64,000 nucleotides of DNA from Chryseobacterium sp. IHB B 17019 (GCF_001456155.1 NZ_CP013293.1:558001-622000), one strand, 5' to 3'. Positions 33,574-42,551 are shown, numbered from the stretch's first letter. The notes: generated by a model not told the origin, from the letters alone. Translations and numbers: made by a program.

Positions 33574-33891
33574 ATGGCTTTAGAAATTACAGATAGCTCA
33601 TTTCAGGAAACGGTTTTAAAATCAGATAAGCCTGTATTAGTAGACTTTTGGGCGGTATGGTGCGGACCTTGTAGAACACTGGGACCAATCATTGAGGAAG
33701 TTGCAAATGACTTTGAAGGAAAAGCAATAGTAGGAAAGGTAGATGTAGACAACAACCAGGAAATTTCTATGCAATATGGTATCAGAAATATCCCTACAGT
33801 TCTTATTTTTAAGAATGGTGAAGTTGTAGACAAATTAGTTGGTGTGGCTCCAAAAGATGTAATCGCTGAGAAATTAAGCGCACACTTATAA
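33574..33891 (+). CDS. trxA: Thioredoxin
   Basis: Cytoplasmic dithiol reductant of 105 aa. The active site WCGPC has Cys30 and Cys33, and cis-Pro follows in NIPTVLIFKNGE. The start is the ATG at 33574 (MALEITDSSFQETV), which fits thioredoxin length; the frame runs 20 codons further upstream but into the promoter. A terminator follows at 33911. Confidence 0.96.
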   Translation: MALEITDSSFQETVLKSDKPVLVDFWAVWCGPCRTLGPIIEEVANDFEGKAIVGKVDVDNNQEISMQYGIRNIPTVLIFKNGEVVDKLVGVAPKDVIAEKLSAHL

Positions 33892-33910
33892 AAAAATAAG
33901 TTTGATAATG

Positions 33911-33941
33911 AACGCCTTCCGTTTTCGGGAGGCTTTTTTTG
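33911..33941 (+). terminator. Terminator of trxA
   Basis: Stem gccttccg / cgggaggc (33914-33921 with 33926-33933, one G-T pair), then seven T. Confidence 0.85.
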
Positions 33942-33950
33942 TGAAAATAA

Positions 33951-33981
33951 TTTGCAGGTATCGAAAAAAGTTGTAGTTTTG
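33951..33981 (+). promoter_or_regulatory. Promoter of the first two tRNA-Asp genes
   Basis: TTTG (33951-33954), a 19-bp spacer, TAGTTTTG (33974-33981); both elements fit the Bacteroidota consensus. The first tRNA starts 37 bp on. Confidence 0.75.
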
Positions 33982-34017
33982 CAATCACAAAAAAGAAACG
34001 AAGTTCTTAATAAATTT

Positions 34018-34091
34018 GATCCGGTAGTTCAGCTGGTTAGAATGCCGCCCTGTCACGGCGGAGGTCGCGGGTTCGAGTCCCGTCCGGATCG
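34018..34091 (+). tRNA. tRNA-Asp (GTC), copy 1
   Basis: A 74-base cloverleaf: acceptor gatccgg/ccggatc, D-arm agttcagctggttagaat, anticodon loop ctgtcac with GTC, T-arm ggttcgagtcc, discriminator G. CCA is not encoded. Identical to copies 2 and 3. Confidence 0.97.
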
Positions 34092-34123
34092 CATAAGTTT
34101 TATCAATTTACTTTAAAAAAAAT

Positions 34124-34197
34124 GATCCGGTAGTTCAGCTGGTTAGAATGCCGCCCTGTCACGGCGGAGGTCGCGGGTTCGAGTCCCGTCCGGATCG
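34124..34197 (+). tRNA. tRNA-Asp (GTC), copy 2
   Basis: Identical 74 bases to copy 1, 32 bp after it and with no promoter box between, so both are read from 33951-33981. The terminator at 34219 closes the unit. Confidence 0.97.
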
Positions 34198-34218
34198 CAT
34201 TATTCGATCAAAATAGTA

Positions 34219-34250
34219 AATGTTGTAAATTTTTTACAGCATTTTTTCGT
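34219..34250 (+). terminator. Terminator of the tRNA-Asp pair
   Basis: Stem aatgttgtaaa / tttacagcatt (34219-34229 with 34233-34243, one G-T pair), followed by a T run. Confidence 0.75.
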
Positions 34251-34308
34251 TTAAATTTCAGAAGTTTATCAGTCTGGAAATATTGAACTACGGAGTAATT
34301 TTATGGCA

Positions 34309-34905
34309 TTAATAATATATTTTCCGTTGTTCTATTTTTAATAAGTTCTGGCTTTCCATTTTCTTTATAGTTCTGATGACCGTTTCCACACGAAGCCCTG
34401 TTAAATTAGCTAATTGTTGCCTTGTAAAAGGAACTTCAAAAGAATACTTGTCGTTATTCGAGTTGTAATCTTTAAGGTAGTCCATTAAAGTTTTGATTTT
34501 TGCGGACGGTTCTGATAAAGAATTATTGAAAAGCATTACGTACTTGTGGTAAAGCCTGTCTGCAAGACATTTGAACATCTGTGCCGAAGCCTCGGGATTT
34601 TGAATTAAAAGATTAATAAAATCCTTTTTCGGAAGCTTCAATACTGTACAATCTGTTTTTGCAACAGCATTCATTGGATAAACTTTATCATTGAATAATA
34701 AAGATTCACCAAAACTTTGCCCATTAGAGAGTATATTTTGCGTAAATTCTTTCCCGTCTTCACTGTAATTATTAAGTTCAACTACACCGGTTACAATTTG
34801 GAAATAGAATTTTGGAGCACTTCCCTCATGAAAAATGGTGTCGCCCATGTTATACTGATCATAGTGTGCACCATTCGCTAATAATAAATCTTCACTAATT
34901 ACCAT
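34309..34905 (-). CDS. Crp/Fnr family transcription regulator
   Basis: A 198-aa regulator. An N-terminal cyclic-nucleotide-binding-type beta barrel (about 15-115; FHEGSAPKFYFQIVTGVVEL, GQSFGESLLFND) is followed by the dimer helix and a winged helix-turn-helix (FTRQQLANLTGLRVETVIRT, about 160-180). The barrel lacks an obvious cAMP-contact RxS pair and has no Fnr-type cysteines, so the effector cannot be named. It lies on the opposite strand between tRNA-Asp copies 2 and 3. Confidence 0.9.
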   Translation of the reverse strand: MVISEDLLLANGAHYDQYNMGDTIFHEGSAPKFYFQIVTGVVELNNYSEDGKEFTQNILSNGQSFGESLLFNDKVYPMNAVAKTDCTVLKLPKKDFINLLIQNPEASAQMFKCLADRLYHKYVMLFNNSLSEPSAKIKTLMDYLKDYNSNNDKYSFEVPFTRQQLANLTGLRVETVIRTIKKMESQNLLKIEQRKIYY

Positions 34906-35156
34906 ATATCAAGTTATTATAGTTTTTTTAACGATAACATCAGAAGTAAAATTGGCATGAATTGCAATACAAAAAATAAACCAGATGTAGTAAAATGTGG
35001 TATATCATTATATGTATATTGGAATTTAACAAAATTTAACTTTTAATTTTGTGAAAGTGGTTAGAATAAATCTATAATTACCACCTTTAAATATCAAAAT
35101 TTTGTGTTTGAAAATCTGATGATTATAGAATGTTACAGAATATACCGTTAGATTTA

Positions 35157-35187
35157 TTTGCGAAAAATAAAAAAATATATATCTTTG
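35157..35187 (+). promoter_or_regulatory. Promoter of the third tRNA-Asp gene
   Basis: TTTG (35157-35160), a 19-bp spacer, TATCTTTG (35180-35187). The leader before the tRNA holds a 9-bp hairpin, ttaaacaaa / tttgtttaa (35194-35202 with 35214-35222). Confidence 0.75.
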
Positions 35188-35264
35188 CACCAGTTAAACA
35201 AAATGCTTCACCCTTTGTTTAAGGTAATTTCAACAATTATTTGTAAACGGGAGCAGACAAAAAT

Positions 35265-35338
35265 GATCCGGTAGTTCAGCTGGTTAGAATGCCGCCCTGT
35301 CACGGCGGAGGTCGCGGGTTCGAGTCCCGTCCGGATCG
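35265..35338 (+). tRNA. tRNA-Asp (GTC), copy 3
   Basis: All 74 bases identical to copies 1 and 2. It is 1.07 kb further on, with its own promoter and terminator, beyond the Crp/Fnr gene. Confidence 0.97.
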
Positions 35339-35350
35339 CTGACAATGTAG

Positions 35351-35380
35351 ACCCTTCAACAATTGAAGGGTTTATTTTTT
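35351..35380 (+). terminator. Terminator of the third tRNA-Asp gene
   Basis: A 9-bp perfect stem acccttcaa / ttgaagggt (35351-35359, 35363-35371), then ttatttttttg. Confidence 0.85.
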
Positions 35381-35518
35381 TGCTTTAAAATTAAACTACG
35401 AAATCTTTTAAGTCATGGTTTTCCCGTATTTTTACGGTAATTCGAGGAAGTACTTTTATATTCCGATTTTAGGTCTGATATTTGCACTGAGTAGCAAAAA
35501 TAGGCCACCATTTTATTT

Positions 35519-36553
35519 ATGAAAAACATATTTGTGAAAAAGTCATTCTTATACACACTTTTTATTGCATTGATGCTGCTTTCTTGTAAAAAAGAAATTG
35601 AAAAAATAAGTGATACAATTAAAGATACAACATCTTCCACTTCGGAAACTGAAGCTCCTAAACAAGATTCAATAAAAAAAGATTCTGTCATACAGAAAGA
35701 GTCTCTGCCTCCCGCAATGCAGGAAGATGGCTTCTATAATGCGTTTATTTTCCCGAAAGATAAAAAGCTGAAAGATTCTTTCTTTTCTGTTTTCAACAAA
35801 AAATATACGGAAAAGGAGCGGTATGCAATTTTAGCTTTAAACAGATTGGATTCAAAAAACAAATGGAACGCTGATACATTGGTGGTTCCTGCAAAAATTG
35901 ACACGACGTTGATGGAATATTCGCCATTTCCGATGCAGTTGGATGTATTGAGCCCGGTAAAAAAGTTTGTGGTCTTTTCGTACCCGATTCAAGCTTATGG
36001 AGTATATTCAAACGGAAGTCTTGTGAAATGGGGCCCGACAAGCATGGGTAAGAAAGCCGCCAAGACAAAAACAGGCCTTACATTTGCCAACTGGAAAAAG
36101 AAACTGTCGATCTCTTCTGTAAGTACAGAGTGGAAGCTGCCTTATAACTTTAATATTTTTAATACGGACGGAATTGGTTGGCATCAGTATGATCTTCCGG
36201 GATATCCTGCCTCGCATTCATGTTTGAGATTATTGATGAGAGATGCGCAATGGCTGTATGCTTACGCGGATACCTGGGTTTTGAATCCTGGAGGAGCGAC
36301 GACAAAAGCGAAGGGAACACCGGTATTGGTTTTTGGGGATTATAAATGGGGCGGAAGAAAGCCTTGGAGAGAACTGCTGAATGATCCTAATGCAAATAAT
36401 ATCTCCGTAGAAGAAATGACCAAAATGATCGAACCTAATATTGAAAAGATGCTGAGAGAGCAGGATAACAGGGAAAAGGTGGTGGATTCTATCAAAGCTG
36501 CAAAAGCGGTGATAGAGCAAATGCCTGAAAATCCCAAAACCCAGGCTCCTTAA
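35519..36553 (+). CDS. L,D-transpeptidase (YkuD) lipoprotein
   Basis: A 344-aa lipoprotein (LFIALMLLSC, Cys23) with a Ser/Thr/Asp-rich spacer (25-65). The YkuD catalytic domain spans about 145-275: His222 in GWHQYDLPGYP, and SHSCLRL at 232-238 with the nucleophile Cys235. It should make 3-3 cross-links in peptidoglycan or attach proteins to it. The C-terminal 60 residues are Lys/Glu-rich. The neighbouring gene ends tail-to-tail on the next base, with no terminator between. Confidence 0.9.
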   Translation: MKNIFVKKSFLYTLFIALMLLSCKKEIEKISDTIKDTTSSTSETEAPKQDSIKKDSVIQKESLPPAMQEDGFYNAFIFPKDKKLKDSFFSVFNKKYTEKERYAILALNRLDSKNKWNADTLVVPAKIDTTLMEYSPFPMQLDVLSPVKKFVVFSYPIQAYGVYSNGSLVKWGPTSMGKKAAKTKTGLTFANWKKKLSISSVSTEWKLPYNFNIFNTDGIGWHQYDLPGYPASHSCLRLLMRDAQWLYAYADTWVLNPGGATTKAKGTPVLVFGDYKWGGRKPWRELLNDPNANNISVEEMTKMIEPNIEKMLREQDNREKVVDSIKAAKAVIEQMPENPKTQAP

Positions 36554-37078
36554 CTAGTCCTTTTTTTCGTATTGTAAGGTTGATTCTTCTGCAAATCTTC
36601 TGAGCTTCAGCATCTCTTCCTTGCCTTTATACTGCCCGAATCTTGTTGCCGCATAAGTGAGGGCAATGCAAAAAAGCATAACGAAAGAGGCCGTCAATGC
36701 CCAGGGGAATTCCTGGCTTTTGATTTGTTTTTCAACATAATACATCGAGAAAAATGTCATCCAGAGAATAGAAAAAGTGAAATAAAGGAACATAAAAAAT
36801 GTCCATACAGCGGAACTTGGCCCAAAAACGCCTCGTATTGCCGTTTTTTCATCTTCAATTTCGATTCTTAAAGATAACCTTGGCTTCCAATAATTATCAT
36901 ATTCCGTTTCTACACAGATGGTTGCGACTTCTTTATTGATGTTTCCTGAGAATTCGTCTTTGTGGTCTGCGAGATATTTTTTCAGATTTTCAGCATATTC
37001 TTCTTTGGTAAGATTGGTGTACATTTTAAAGCGCGGCCGGCTTCTGATCTTATCTAAGGTAGTTTCTTCGGTATTCAT
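36554..37078 (-). CDS. Unknown protein with two membrane segments
   Basis: A 174-aa protein beginning MNTEETTLDKIRSRPRFKMY. Its soluble N-terminal half (about 1-100, with LTKEEYAENLKKYLADHKDE) precedes two membrane segments (about 105-130, WTFFMFLYFTFSILWMTFF; about 140-165, LTASFVMLFCIALTYAATRF). Family not recognised. The start is the ATG at 37078; a longer frame begins at a TTG at 37114 inside the upstream gene. It follows the aspartic protease gene with a 1-bp gap, so they form one operon. It converges on the L,D-transpeptidase gene with no spacer. Confidence 0.75.
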   Translation of the reverse strand: MNTEETTLDKIRSRPRFKMYTNLTKEEYAENLKKYLADHKDEFSGNINKEVATICVETEYDNYWKPRLSLRIEIEDEKTAIRGVFGPSSAVWTFFMFLYFTFSILWMTFFSMYYVEKQIKSQEFPWALTASFVMLFCIALTYAATRFGQYKGKEEMLKLRRFAEESTLQYEKKD

Positions 37079-37079
37079 A

Positions 37080-38411
37080 TTATTCGTGTTCTTGGTAGGG
37101 AATAGGGTCTTCAAGGGTAAAACTTAACGTCATTTCCTGAGCTTTTCTCTGAATCATCATATTGATGGTTTTTCCTTCGGCAGATTTCATCAGTTCCATA
37201 ATTTGTTCCATTGTCATATCTGCGGTTTTTTTTCCGTTGATACTTATCAGTTTATCGTCTTTTTTAATACCGGCTTTATGTGCCGGAGAATCTTTCCTGA
37301 CACCTGCAATGGAGAAAATCGGTTTTAAAACAAAATTATATTGCAGGCTGTTGTTCAGAATTTCAACTCCGCTGGAAGCGTTATCCCTGTTTTTTGTCGG
37401 GAGATTTACAATATCTTTAGTCCACTCCAGGCCGTCCTGCCGGAAATCCAGCCCGCTCATATTAAAATGGAAAGGGTCATCAAAATTTCTGTTTTTCCTT
37501 AAATACATTTTTTTGCTGGGATAATCAAAAGCTACGGTAAAACGTCGTAAAATATCGCCACCAATTGATCCTTTCCTTCCTTCTACCAGATTGACATGCT
37601 GGATAGAATATTCATCAGGCATTGCTGTAAGCGGTTTTTCAAATTGGAATCTTCCCAAATAAAAATTGTGAATTCTGCTCCTTTTGCCATAAATATCACC
37701 ATTAAAACCTCTTCCCAGAAAATCATCAATATTAGGACGGTTGTACACAAAGTCTTTGATCAGGGCAGGGAAGAGCCAGATCGGATCGCTATTCCCAAGA
37801 TCAATTAATAATTTTGAGCTTTTTCTTTCGTTCGTCATTTCTACATCTGCAAGAATGTACGGTTTACTTTTTTCTATGGAAATGGGAAGTTCGTCGAATT
37901 TTTTAATCTTTTTCTTAAATAATTCCTCATCATTATAAATGGTAATTTTTTTGGAAGAATAATCAATCAGGACAGGGTGATCCTTAAAAAAATGATAGCC
38001 TATGATTCCGTTCACAGGGATTCCTACATGAGCTGAGATATTAAATTCCTGATCAACAATGATAAAAAGCGTCAGGGTATAATTCACATAATCTTTCCCG
38101 ACTCTTGCAATGTTGTTATCAGACCGGAAGCCGTCGATGCTTTTAGTTCCGCCGAGTCCGGAAAATCTTATTTTTTCAAGGTTATCAAGTTTTAAGTCCT
38201 GATTTTCGAGGCTGAAAATGGATGTTTCCGCAACGCCTGTGTCAAGTAAAAAGGTAAGATTAGCCCCGTTGATATTAACAGGAATGAAAATTAAATTGTT
38301 AATAAATTTAAAAGGGATAACTGTTTTTTTCTCGCTCTGTATTTCAAATGAATTCTGGGCATTAGTAAAAATGCTTAAGAAAAGAATCCAGAAAAAATAC
38401 TTTAATTTCAT
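37080..38411 (-). CDS. Retropepsin-like aspartic protease with PDZ domain
   Basis: A 443-aa exported protein (signal peptide MKLKYFFWILFLSIFTNAQ). Two retropepsin-like aspartic repeats: FLLDTGVAETSIF (about 55-67), a classic active site; and KLLIDLGNSDPIWLF (about 200-214), in which the catalytic Asp-Thr/Ser-Gly has become Asp-Leu-Gly. A PDZ domain lies at the C-terminus (about 355-430; GVRKDSPAHKAGIKKDDKLI, INGKKTADMTMEQI). Proteins of this build are common in Bacteroidota; substrates are unknown. It is first in an operon with the two-segment membrane protein. Confidence 0.87.
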   Translation of the reverse strand: MKLKYFFWILFLSIFTNAQNSFEIQSEKKTVIPFKFINNLIFIPVNINGANLTFLLDTGVAETSIFSLENQDLKLDNLEKIRFSGLGGTKSIDGFRSDNNIARVGKDYVNYTLTLFIIVDQEFNISAHVGIPVNGIIGYHFFKDHPVLIDYSSKKITIYNDEELFKKKIKKFDELPISIEKSKPYILADVEMTNERKSSKLLIDLGNSDPIWLFPALIKDFVYNRPNIDDFLGRGFNGDIYGKRSRIHNFYLGRFQFEKPLTAMPDEYSIQHVNLVEGRKGSIGGDILRRFTVAFDYPSKKMYLRKNRNFDDPFHFNMSGLDFRQDGLEWTKDIVNLPTKNRDNASSGVEILNNSLQYNFVLKPIFSIAGVRKDSPAHKAGIKKDDKLISINGKKTADMTMEQIMELMKSAEGKTINMMIQRKAQEMTLSFTLEDPIPYQEHE

Positions 38412-38439
38412 TTTCTGAATTTAGTAAAATAATTCTTAT

Positions 38440-38472
38440 CAAAAATAAAAAACATTCTCAAAATTGAGAATG
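38440..38472 (-). terminator. Terminator of the esterase gene
   Basis: Arms cattctcaa (38453-38461) and ttgagaatg (38464-38472), about 8 bp paired with a tight loop. On the minus strand a T-rich run follows. Confidence 0.75.
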
Positions 38473-38518
38473 CTTGTTTATTTTGTATAGAAATAAGGTA
38501 ATTGTTTAGTTTTTCATA

Positions 38519-39157
38519 TTATTTGGAGTAAAAATCCATCAGATCCATATAGTTTTTTTGATTCACTCCGTGACCGCTCATATATTCCCGGAAGGTAAAA
38601 TAACAGTTCAGGTCATAGAGAAGGTCTGCTGCTTTTCTTCCCCATTCCAAAGGGATTATAGCATCATCCGTTCCGTGAGAAATGAAGAATCTAAGCTTTT
38701 CCAGTTTCTTCTTATCTTTTACAATATCTGTCAGCAGTTTTTCTTCCGGATAGCTGCTCATACAAGCAACAAGATTGAACATTTCAGGATATTTTAAAGC
38801 CAGGGCATAGCATAAAATTCCCCCTTGGCTGAAACCGCAAAGGTGAGTTTTACCTTCTGTGATCCCGTAATGGTTTATTATTTTTAAAATACTCTCCAAG
38901 ACGCTGGTCAAAGATTCTGTAGCTTGCGGAACATCAACAAAATTTTCCGGGTTGTTGAAATCAATATCATACCATGAATATCCTTCAAACTGCGTAGTTC
39001 TTGGTGCTCTGAAGCTCACAATGATCCAGTCTTCGGGAAGGGTTTCCCTGAAGCTGAAAAGGTCCTGCTCATTACTTCCATAGCCATGAAGCATAAAAAG
39101 AATTGTGGTAGAAGGTGTAATATTTTCGGGTTCTCTGACGATGTAATCTAAATTCAT
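38519..39157 (-). CDS. Alpha/beta hydrolase, phospholipase/carboxylesterase type
   Basis: A 212-aa cytoplasmic esterase. Motifs: LHGYGSNEQDLFSF (oxyanion region), the nucleophile Ser in HLCGFSQGGILCYALAL, Asp in FISHGTDDAIIP, and His near SGHGVNQKN. This is the phospholipase/carboxylesterase (abhydrolase_2) family. The natural substrate is unknown. Monocistronic, with its own terminator. Confidence 0.88.
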   Translation of the reverse strand: MNLDYIVREPENITPSTTILFMLHGYGSNEQDLFSFRETLPEDWIIVSFRAPRTTQFEGYSWYDIDFNNPENFVDVPQATESLTSVLESILKIINHYGITEGKTHLCGFSQGGILCYALALKYPEMFNLVACMSSYPEEKLLTDIVKDKKKLEKLRFFISHGTDDAIIPLEWGRKAADLLYDLNCYFTFREYMSGHGVNQKNYMDLMDFYSK

Positions 39158-39366
39158 GGGGACAAATATAATTAATAACGATTTATTTTAAATAATAAAG
39201 TAAAAATGGGACCGTTTTAAAACTTGTGACATTATGTCTATTATATCATATGACCCTTTCAAAATGAAGATGTAAGCGGGTAATAAAATATTTATTGATT
39301 TGATATTATTTAGAAATCTTTGTTGGAAATTTTTCATAAAAGTTATTTTTATATTGATAAAAAACC

Positions 39367-39374
39367 TATATTTG
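39367..39374 (+). promoter_or_regulatory. -7 box of the KDDDDD lipoprotein gene
   Basis: TATATTTG matches TAnnTTTG, 25 bp before the ATG. The -33 region is T-rich without TTG. Confidence 0.5.
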
Positions 39375-39399
39375 AAACATTAAAAATCTATTTGGAGAA

Positions 39400-39855
39400 A
39401 TGAAGCAATTTTACAAATCAAAAAGTTTATTAAGACTTTCTTTTTTATTCGTCGTATTATTTTCAGTAATTTCTGTTGCTAATTCTTGTAAAGATGACGA
39501 CGACGATAATGAATATACAGATCACATTGTTCAATTTGAAGCAAAGATTATTACTAACGGCCCCACACCGCCACCTACACCCCCTGTTAATGGTACTTTT
39601 AAAACTGTTGTTACTCAGATAGGAACAGGTCAGAATACTACTTTCAACCCTACAGGTACTCTTTGGTCAAGTGGTGAGCAATTCATTAGTTCTAGCCAAT
39701 CTCAATTAAACTTGGCTGCAAATGCAGTTCTACCTTATGCTGATTCAAAATTAATAGTGAATATCTGGGTAGATGGAGAAGTTGCTAAAACTGATACCAT
39801 AATTGGGTCAGGAGAAAAAAGTGCAGCGGTAGCGCACAGCTTTCTGGAATTATAA
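39400..39855 (+). CDS. Surface lipoprotein of unknown function
   Basis: A 151-aa lipoprotein: signal peptide to residue 29, then Cys30 followed by KDDDDDNE. An acidic run straight after the lipid Cys is the known Bacteroidota export signal for the cell surface. The rest is a short Pro-rich linker (TNGPTPPPTPPVNG) and a small beta-rich domain (TFKTVVTQIGTGQNTTF; LIVNIWVDGEVAKTDTIIG). I do not recognise the family. Own promoter box and terminator. Confidence 0.8.
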   Translation: MKQFYKSKSLLRLSFLFVVLFSVISVANSCKDDDDDNEYTDHIVQFEAKIITNGPTPPPTPPVNGTFKTVVTQIGTGQNTTFNPTGTLWSSGEQFISSSQSQLNLAANAVLPYADSKLIVNIWVDGEVAKTDTIIGSGEKSAAVAHSFLEL

Positions 39856-39878
39856 GCAGATAAAATATATATATTTTG

Positions 39879-39907
39879 AAAACCGCTTTTATAGCGGTTT
39901 TTTTATA
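39879..39907 (+). terminator. Terminator of the KDDDDD lipoprotein gene
   Basis: A 9-bp perfect stem aaaaccgct / agcggtttt (39879-39887, 39893-39901) then T run. Confidence 0.85.
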
Positions 39908-40249
39908 TCTAAAATTATAGTAACAGATTTTATTGTCTCTTTATCTTTCTTTTATTTAATTATTAGCTGTACGGCTATTTTTAATATTTCTCAAAAGATT
40001 GAAAAAAATATTAAGATATTTTTGAAAAAAAACTGTGTTTACATTTCAATAAATATCAAATTGTAGAAAAAATTGCAGATAATAAATTCATTCTTAGATG
40101 AAATATTTTATTATAAAAAAGCCCATAAATAGTAGATTTGTTTTGATATTATAATTCTTTTAACAGAGTTTTAATATAAAATTTATATTATTAGTTGATT
40201 TTATTTGCAAAAAAAACAACGGAAATGTTTTTTATATGATTTTTTGAAT
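39908..40249. other. Very AT-rich spacer without recognisable gene
   Basis: No reading frame, tRNA or strong hairpin seen. The AT content is higher than in the surrounding genes. Confidence 0.5.
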
Positions 40250-40577
40250 TATATTTGTAATAAACAAAACACTATGATATTCTTTTCCTTATATAAAAGA
40301 ATTGACTAAGTTGGAATTGAAAAAACTGTCAAACCATATTCTCCACCTATGAAAAAAAATTCTCCTAATACAAGCAACCAAAAAAGTTAACAATCTTTTA
40401 TACATGCCTAGTTTGGGATATAGACCGGATGCCGGATTAATGTGATAGCTTTATCACCGAACTTGCTGTATACAAAATCTAAGAAACTTAATCTATTTTA
40501 AGGAATTACTATCTATTTATGATAGCTGTGTCCATCAACTAATTAATAAGCAATAATCTAAATATTTTTACAAAGTC
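40250..40577 (+). promoter_or_regulatory. Promoter box and 320-base leader of the first fibre-like gene
   Basis: TATATTTG (40250-40257) is the -7 box, and the coding start is 320 bp on. The leader contains a 13-codon reading frame MKKNSPNTSNQKS (40349-40390), starting 92 bp after the box, and a small hairpin gtgatagctttatcac. The second paralogue has the same layout (box at 42455, 20-codon frame at 42552). Confidence 0.5.
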
Positions 40578-41891
40578 ATGAAAAAAAATCTATTATTATT
40601 AAGTACATTGTGTCTTATGAGTACGGCAATGTATGCACAAAGCGGAAACGTGGGTATCAATACTGCGACTCCTGGAACTACATTAGACGTAAACGGTGCA
40701 ATCACCAACCGTGAAACAGCAGTTGCGGTAACGGGTAATGCCGCTACAATAGCTGCCAATATAAGCCAGGTACAACTTACCGGAGCTGCTACGGCATCAG
40801 TTGCCATTACGGCACCTGCAGCTCCTAATGCGGGACAAAGACTTGTCATTTACAACAATACTACAGGAGGTTTTGGAGCTACACTCAACGGCTTTACCAT
40901 TGCCAACGGACAGGCAATGGAATTTGCCTACAGTAATGGTGGCTGGAGAGCAACCAACAATGGGGCTGCGCCAGCCAATACTGCCTGGAATATTCTAGGT
41001 AATACAGGAACAAACCCAGCAACAAATTTCCTCGGAACTACTGATGGCCAGGGCTTGGCTTTCCGTACAAACAATACGGAAAAAGCACGTATTCTGGCTA
41101 ACGGAAATGTTGGGATTGGTACAACAACTCCAAACACTAAACTTGATCTTGGAAGTGATGTTGCAACTTCAAAACTGGCGATTTATAATGATCCTGCCGG
41201 AACCGACTTTTATGGTTTTGGTCTAAGTGGCGGTTTATTACACTTTCACGCAGCATCAGCAACACTTACAGCACCACCAGATATGGTATTGCATTCTACC
41301 GGGCAATTAGGAATTAATATTGGCGTTACAAATCCAACTGCAAACCTGGATGTTAACGGTACAGCAAGAGTAAGAAATACACCACAGGCGGCCAATGGAG
41401 GAGGAACAGCTATTCTAACTCCTGTATATCAGGATGCTAACGGAAATCTTGTGAAAGCATTTCCTGCCGGATCAGGAAATATCATGTCGGGTATCAGTAC
41501 TGTAATTCCTGCAGGTGGAACCCAAACTCTTATTAGTGGTATTCCGGATGGCTCGCTACACAAGCTTGTAGTAGTCATGGGGAATGCTTGTACCCATACC
41601 GAAGTTGTGGAATTTTGGGTAAGAGCAAGTAGCTCAGGAGGATCATTTATGCAAGGTATAGATGCTGGCTTGTCTACACTTGGTACAGGGGGATATACTT
41701 TTACAGAAACCCAGACTACAAGTACAATAAATTGGACGGGATATGGAGGAGGCTGTGTTGGTGGTAACTCTACAGAGTTTAACCTGAGAGCTTCTATTAT
41801 TTCAAGCCCGAACTTCCAGATCCAGATTACCAACTTAGGTAATATTGGAAATGTATATTCTGCTAAGCTGGAAAGAATAGGTACATATTAA
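40578..41891 (+). CDS. Secreted fibre-like protein, tandem paralogue 1
   Basis: A 437-aa protein with a signal peptide (MKKNLLLLSTLCLMSTAMYAQ). Three GNVGI-type units, SGNVGINTATPGTTLDVNGA, NGNVGIGTTTPNTKLDLGSD and LGINIGVTNPTANLDVNGTA, are the short beta repeats found in phage tail fibres and bacterial adhesin stalks ahead of a chaperone or tip domain. The C-terminal 150 residues (from about SGISTVIPAGGTQTL) form a beta-rich tip ending KLERIGTY. No T9SS sorting domain is visible, so the route beyond the Sec system is unclear. The gene lies 868 bp before a close paralogue. A role in surface attachment is inference. Confidence 0.8.
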   Translation: MKKNLLLLSTLCLMSTAMYAQSGNVGINTATPGTTLDVNGAITNRETAVAVTGNAATIAANISQVQLTGAATASVAITAPAAPNAGQRLVIYNNTTGGFGATLNGFTIANGQAMEFAYSNGGWRATNNGAAPANTAWNILGNTGTNPATNFLGTTDGQGLAFRTNNTEKARILANGNVGIGTTTPNTKLDLGSDVATSKLAIYNDPAGTDFYGFGLSGGLLHFHAASATLTAPPDMVLHSTGQLGINIGVTNPTANLDVNGTARVRNTPQAANGGGTAILTPVYQDANGNLVKAFPAGSGNIMSGISTVIPAGGTQTLISGIPDGSLHKLVVVMGNACTHTEVVEFWVRASSSGGSFMQGIDAGLSTLGTGGYTFTETQTTSTINWTGYGGGCVGGNSTEFNLRASIISSPNFQIQITNLGNIGNVYSAKLERIGTY

Positions 41892-41946
41892 ATATTAAAA
41901 TTAACCTAGTGTTAATACAGATTTTAAACTAAATATCTCAATTGAA

Positions 41947-41974
41947 CGGAATTCTGAAAAGGATTCCGTTTTTT
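41947..41974 (+). terminator. Terminator of fibre-like gene 1
   Basis: Stem cggaat / attccg (41947-41952, 41963-41968) extended by further pairs, then a T run. Confidence 0.65.
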
Positions 41975-42099
41975 ATGGTAATATATTCCATCAATATTAG
42001 ATGATTTTTTTTATTTAAATTTAAAATTTTCAGAATACAACAGTTGAAAGATATACAGGAATGATTGGTATAAAAAAAATTTCAAAACTATAAAAGTGA

Positions 42100-42215
42100 C
42101 TAGTAATAGTATATCCAAAAGATAATTTAAATAAATATTAACCTTATTTGTTAATACAAATCTCAACTATCTTATTAAAACAGAATCCAAACACGGATTC
42201 TGTTTATTTTTAAAA
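42100..42215 (+). other. Orphan 3'-UTR and terminator, likely trace of a lost third paralogue
   Basis: attaaccttatttgttaata, then caaatctcaa, then a hairpin aaacagaatcc / ggattctgttt (42178-42188 with 42195-42205) and a T-rich tail. No gene precedes it, yet the wording matches the sequence after both paralogues (attaacctagtgttaatac after gene 1; cccagtgttaatacaaatt after gene 2). Confidence 0.5.
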
Positions 42216-42454
42216 TACAGAAAGATGAATAGGTATTAAGTGAAAAAAAAATTAATATTGCTGGATTTAATTTTATAATGGTAAATAGATATTATTGTAA
42301 GCGTAAAAATTTACTACAATTATTGTTTTTATAGAAAAAATATAAATTACGAAATTCGTTAATTTTTTTAATGGTTGCGAATTAATAAATGTTAATAATG
42401 GTCTTTTTGCTAAAAAAAGTTAAATAAAATAGCAATATATTAAATTTTTGAAAC

Positions 42455-42462
42455 TATATTTG
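42455..42462 (+). promoter_or_regulatory. -7 box of fibre-like gene 2
   Basis: TATATTTG, identical to the box of gene 1. It is followed by a leader of almost 300 bases. No good -33. Confidence 0.5.
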
Positions 42463-42551
42463 TATTAATAAACACAAAGAATTCTTTTTAAGAATATAAA
42501 AAGATTGATTGATTAGGGATTAAAACTGATCATTAATTAATACCTTAAGTT

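Noticed and set aside
35188..35264. Small RNA or degenerate tRNA before tRNA-Asp copy 3
   Set aside because: There is a 9-bp hairpin but no cloverleaf and no terminator before the tRNA; it is best seen as the 5' leader.
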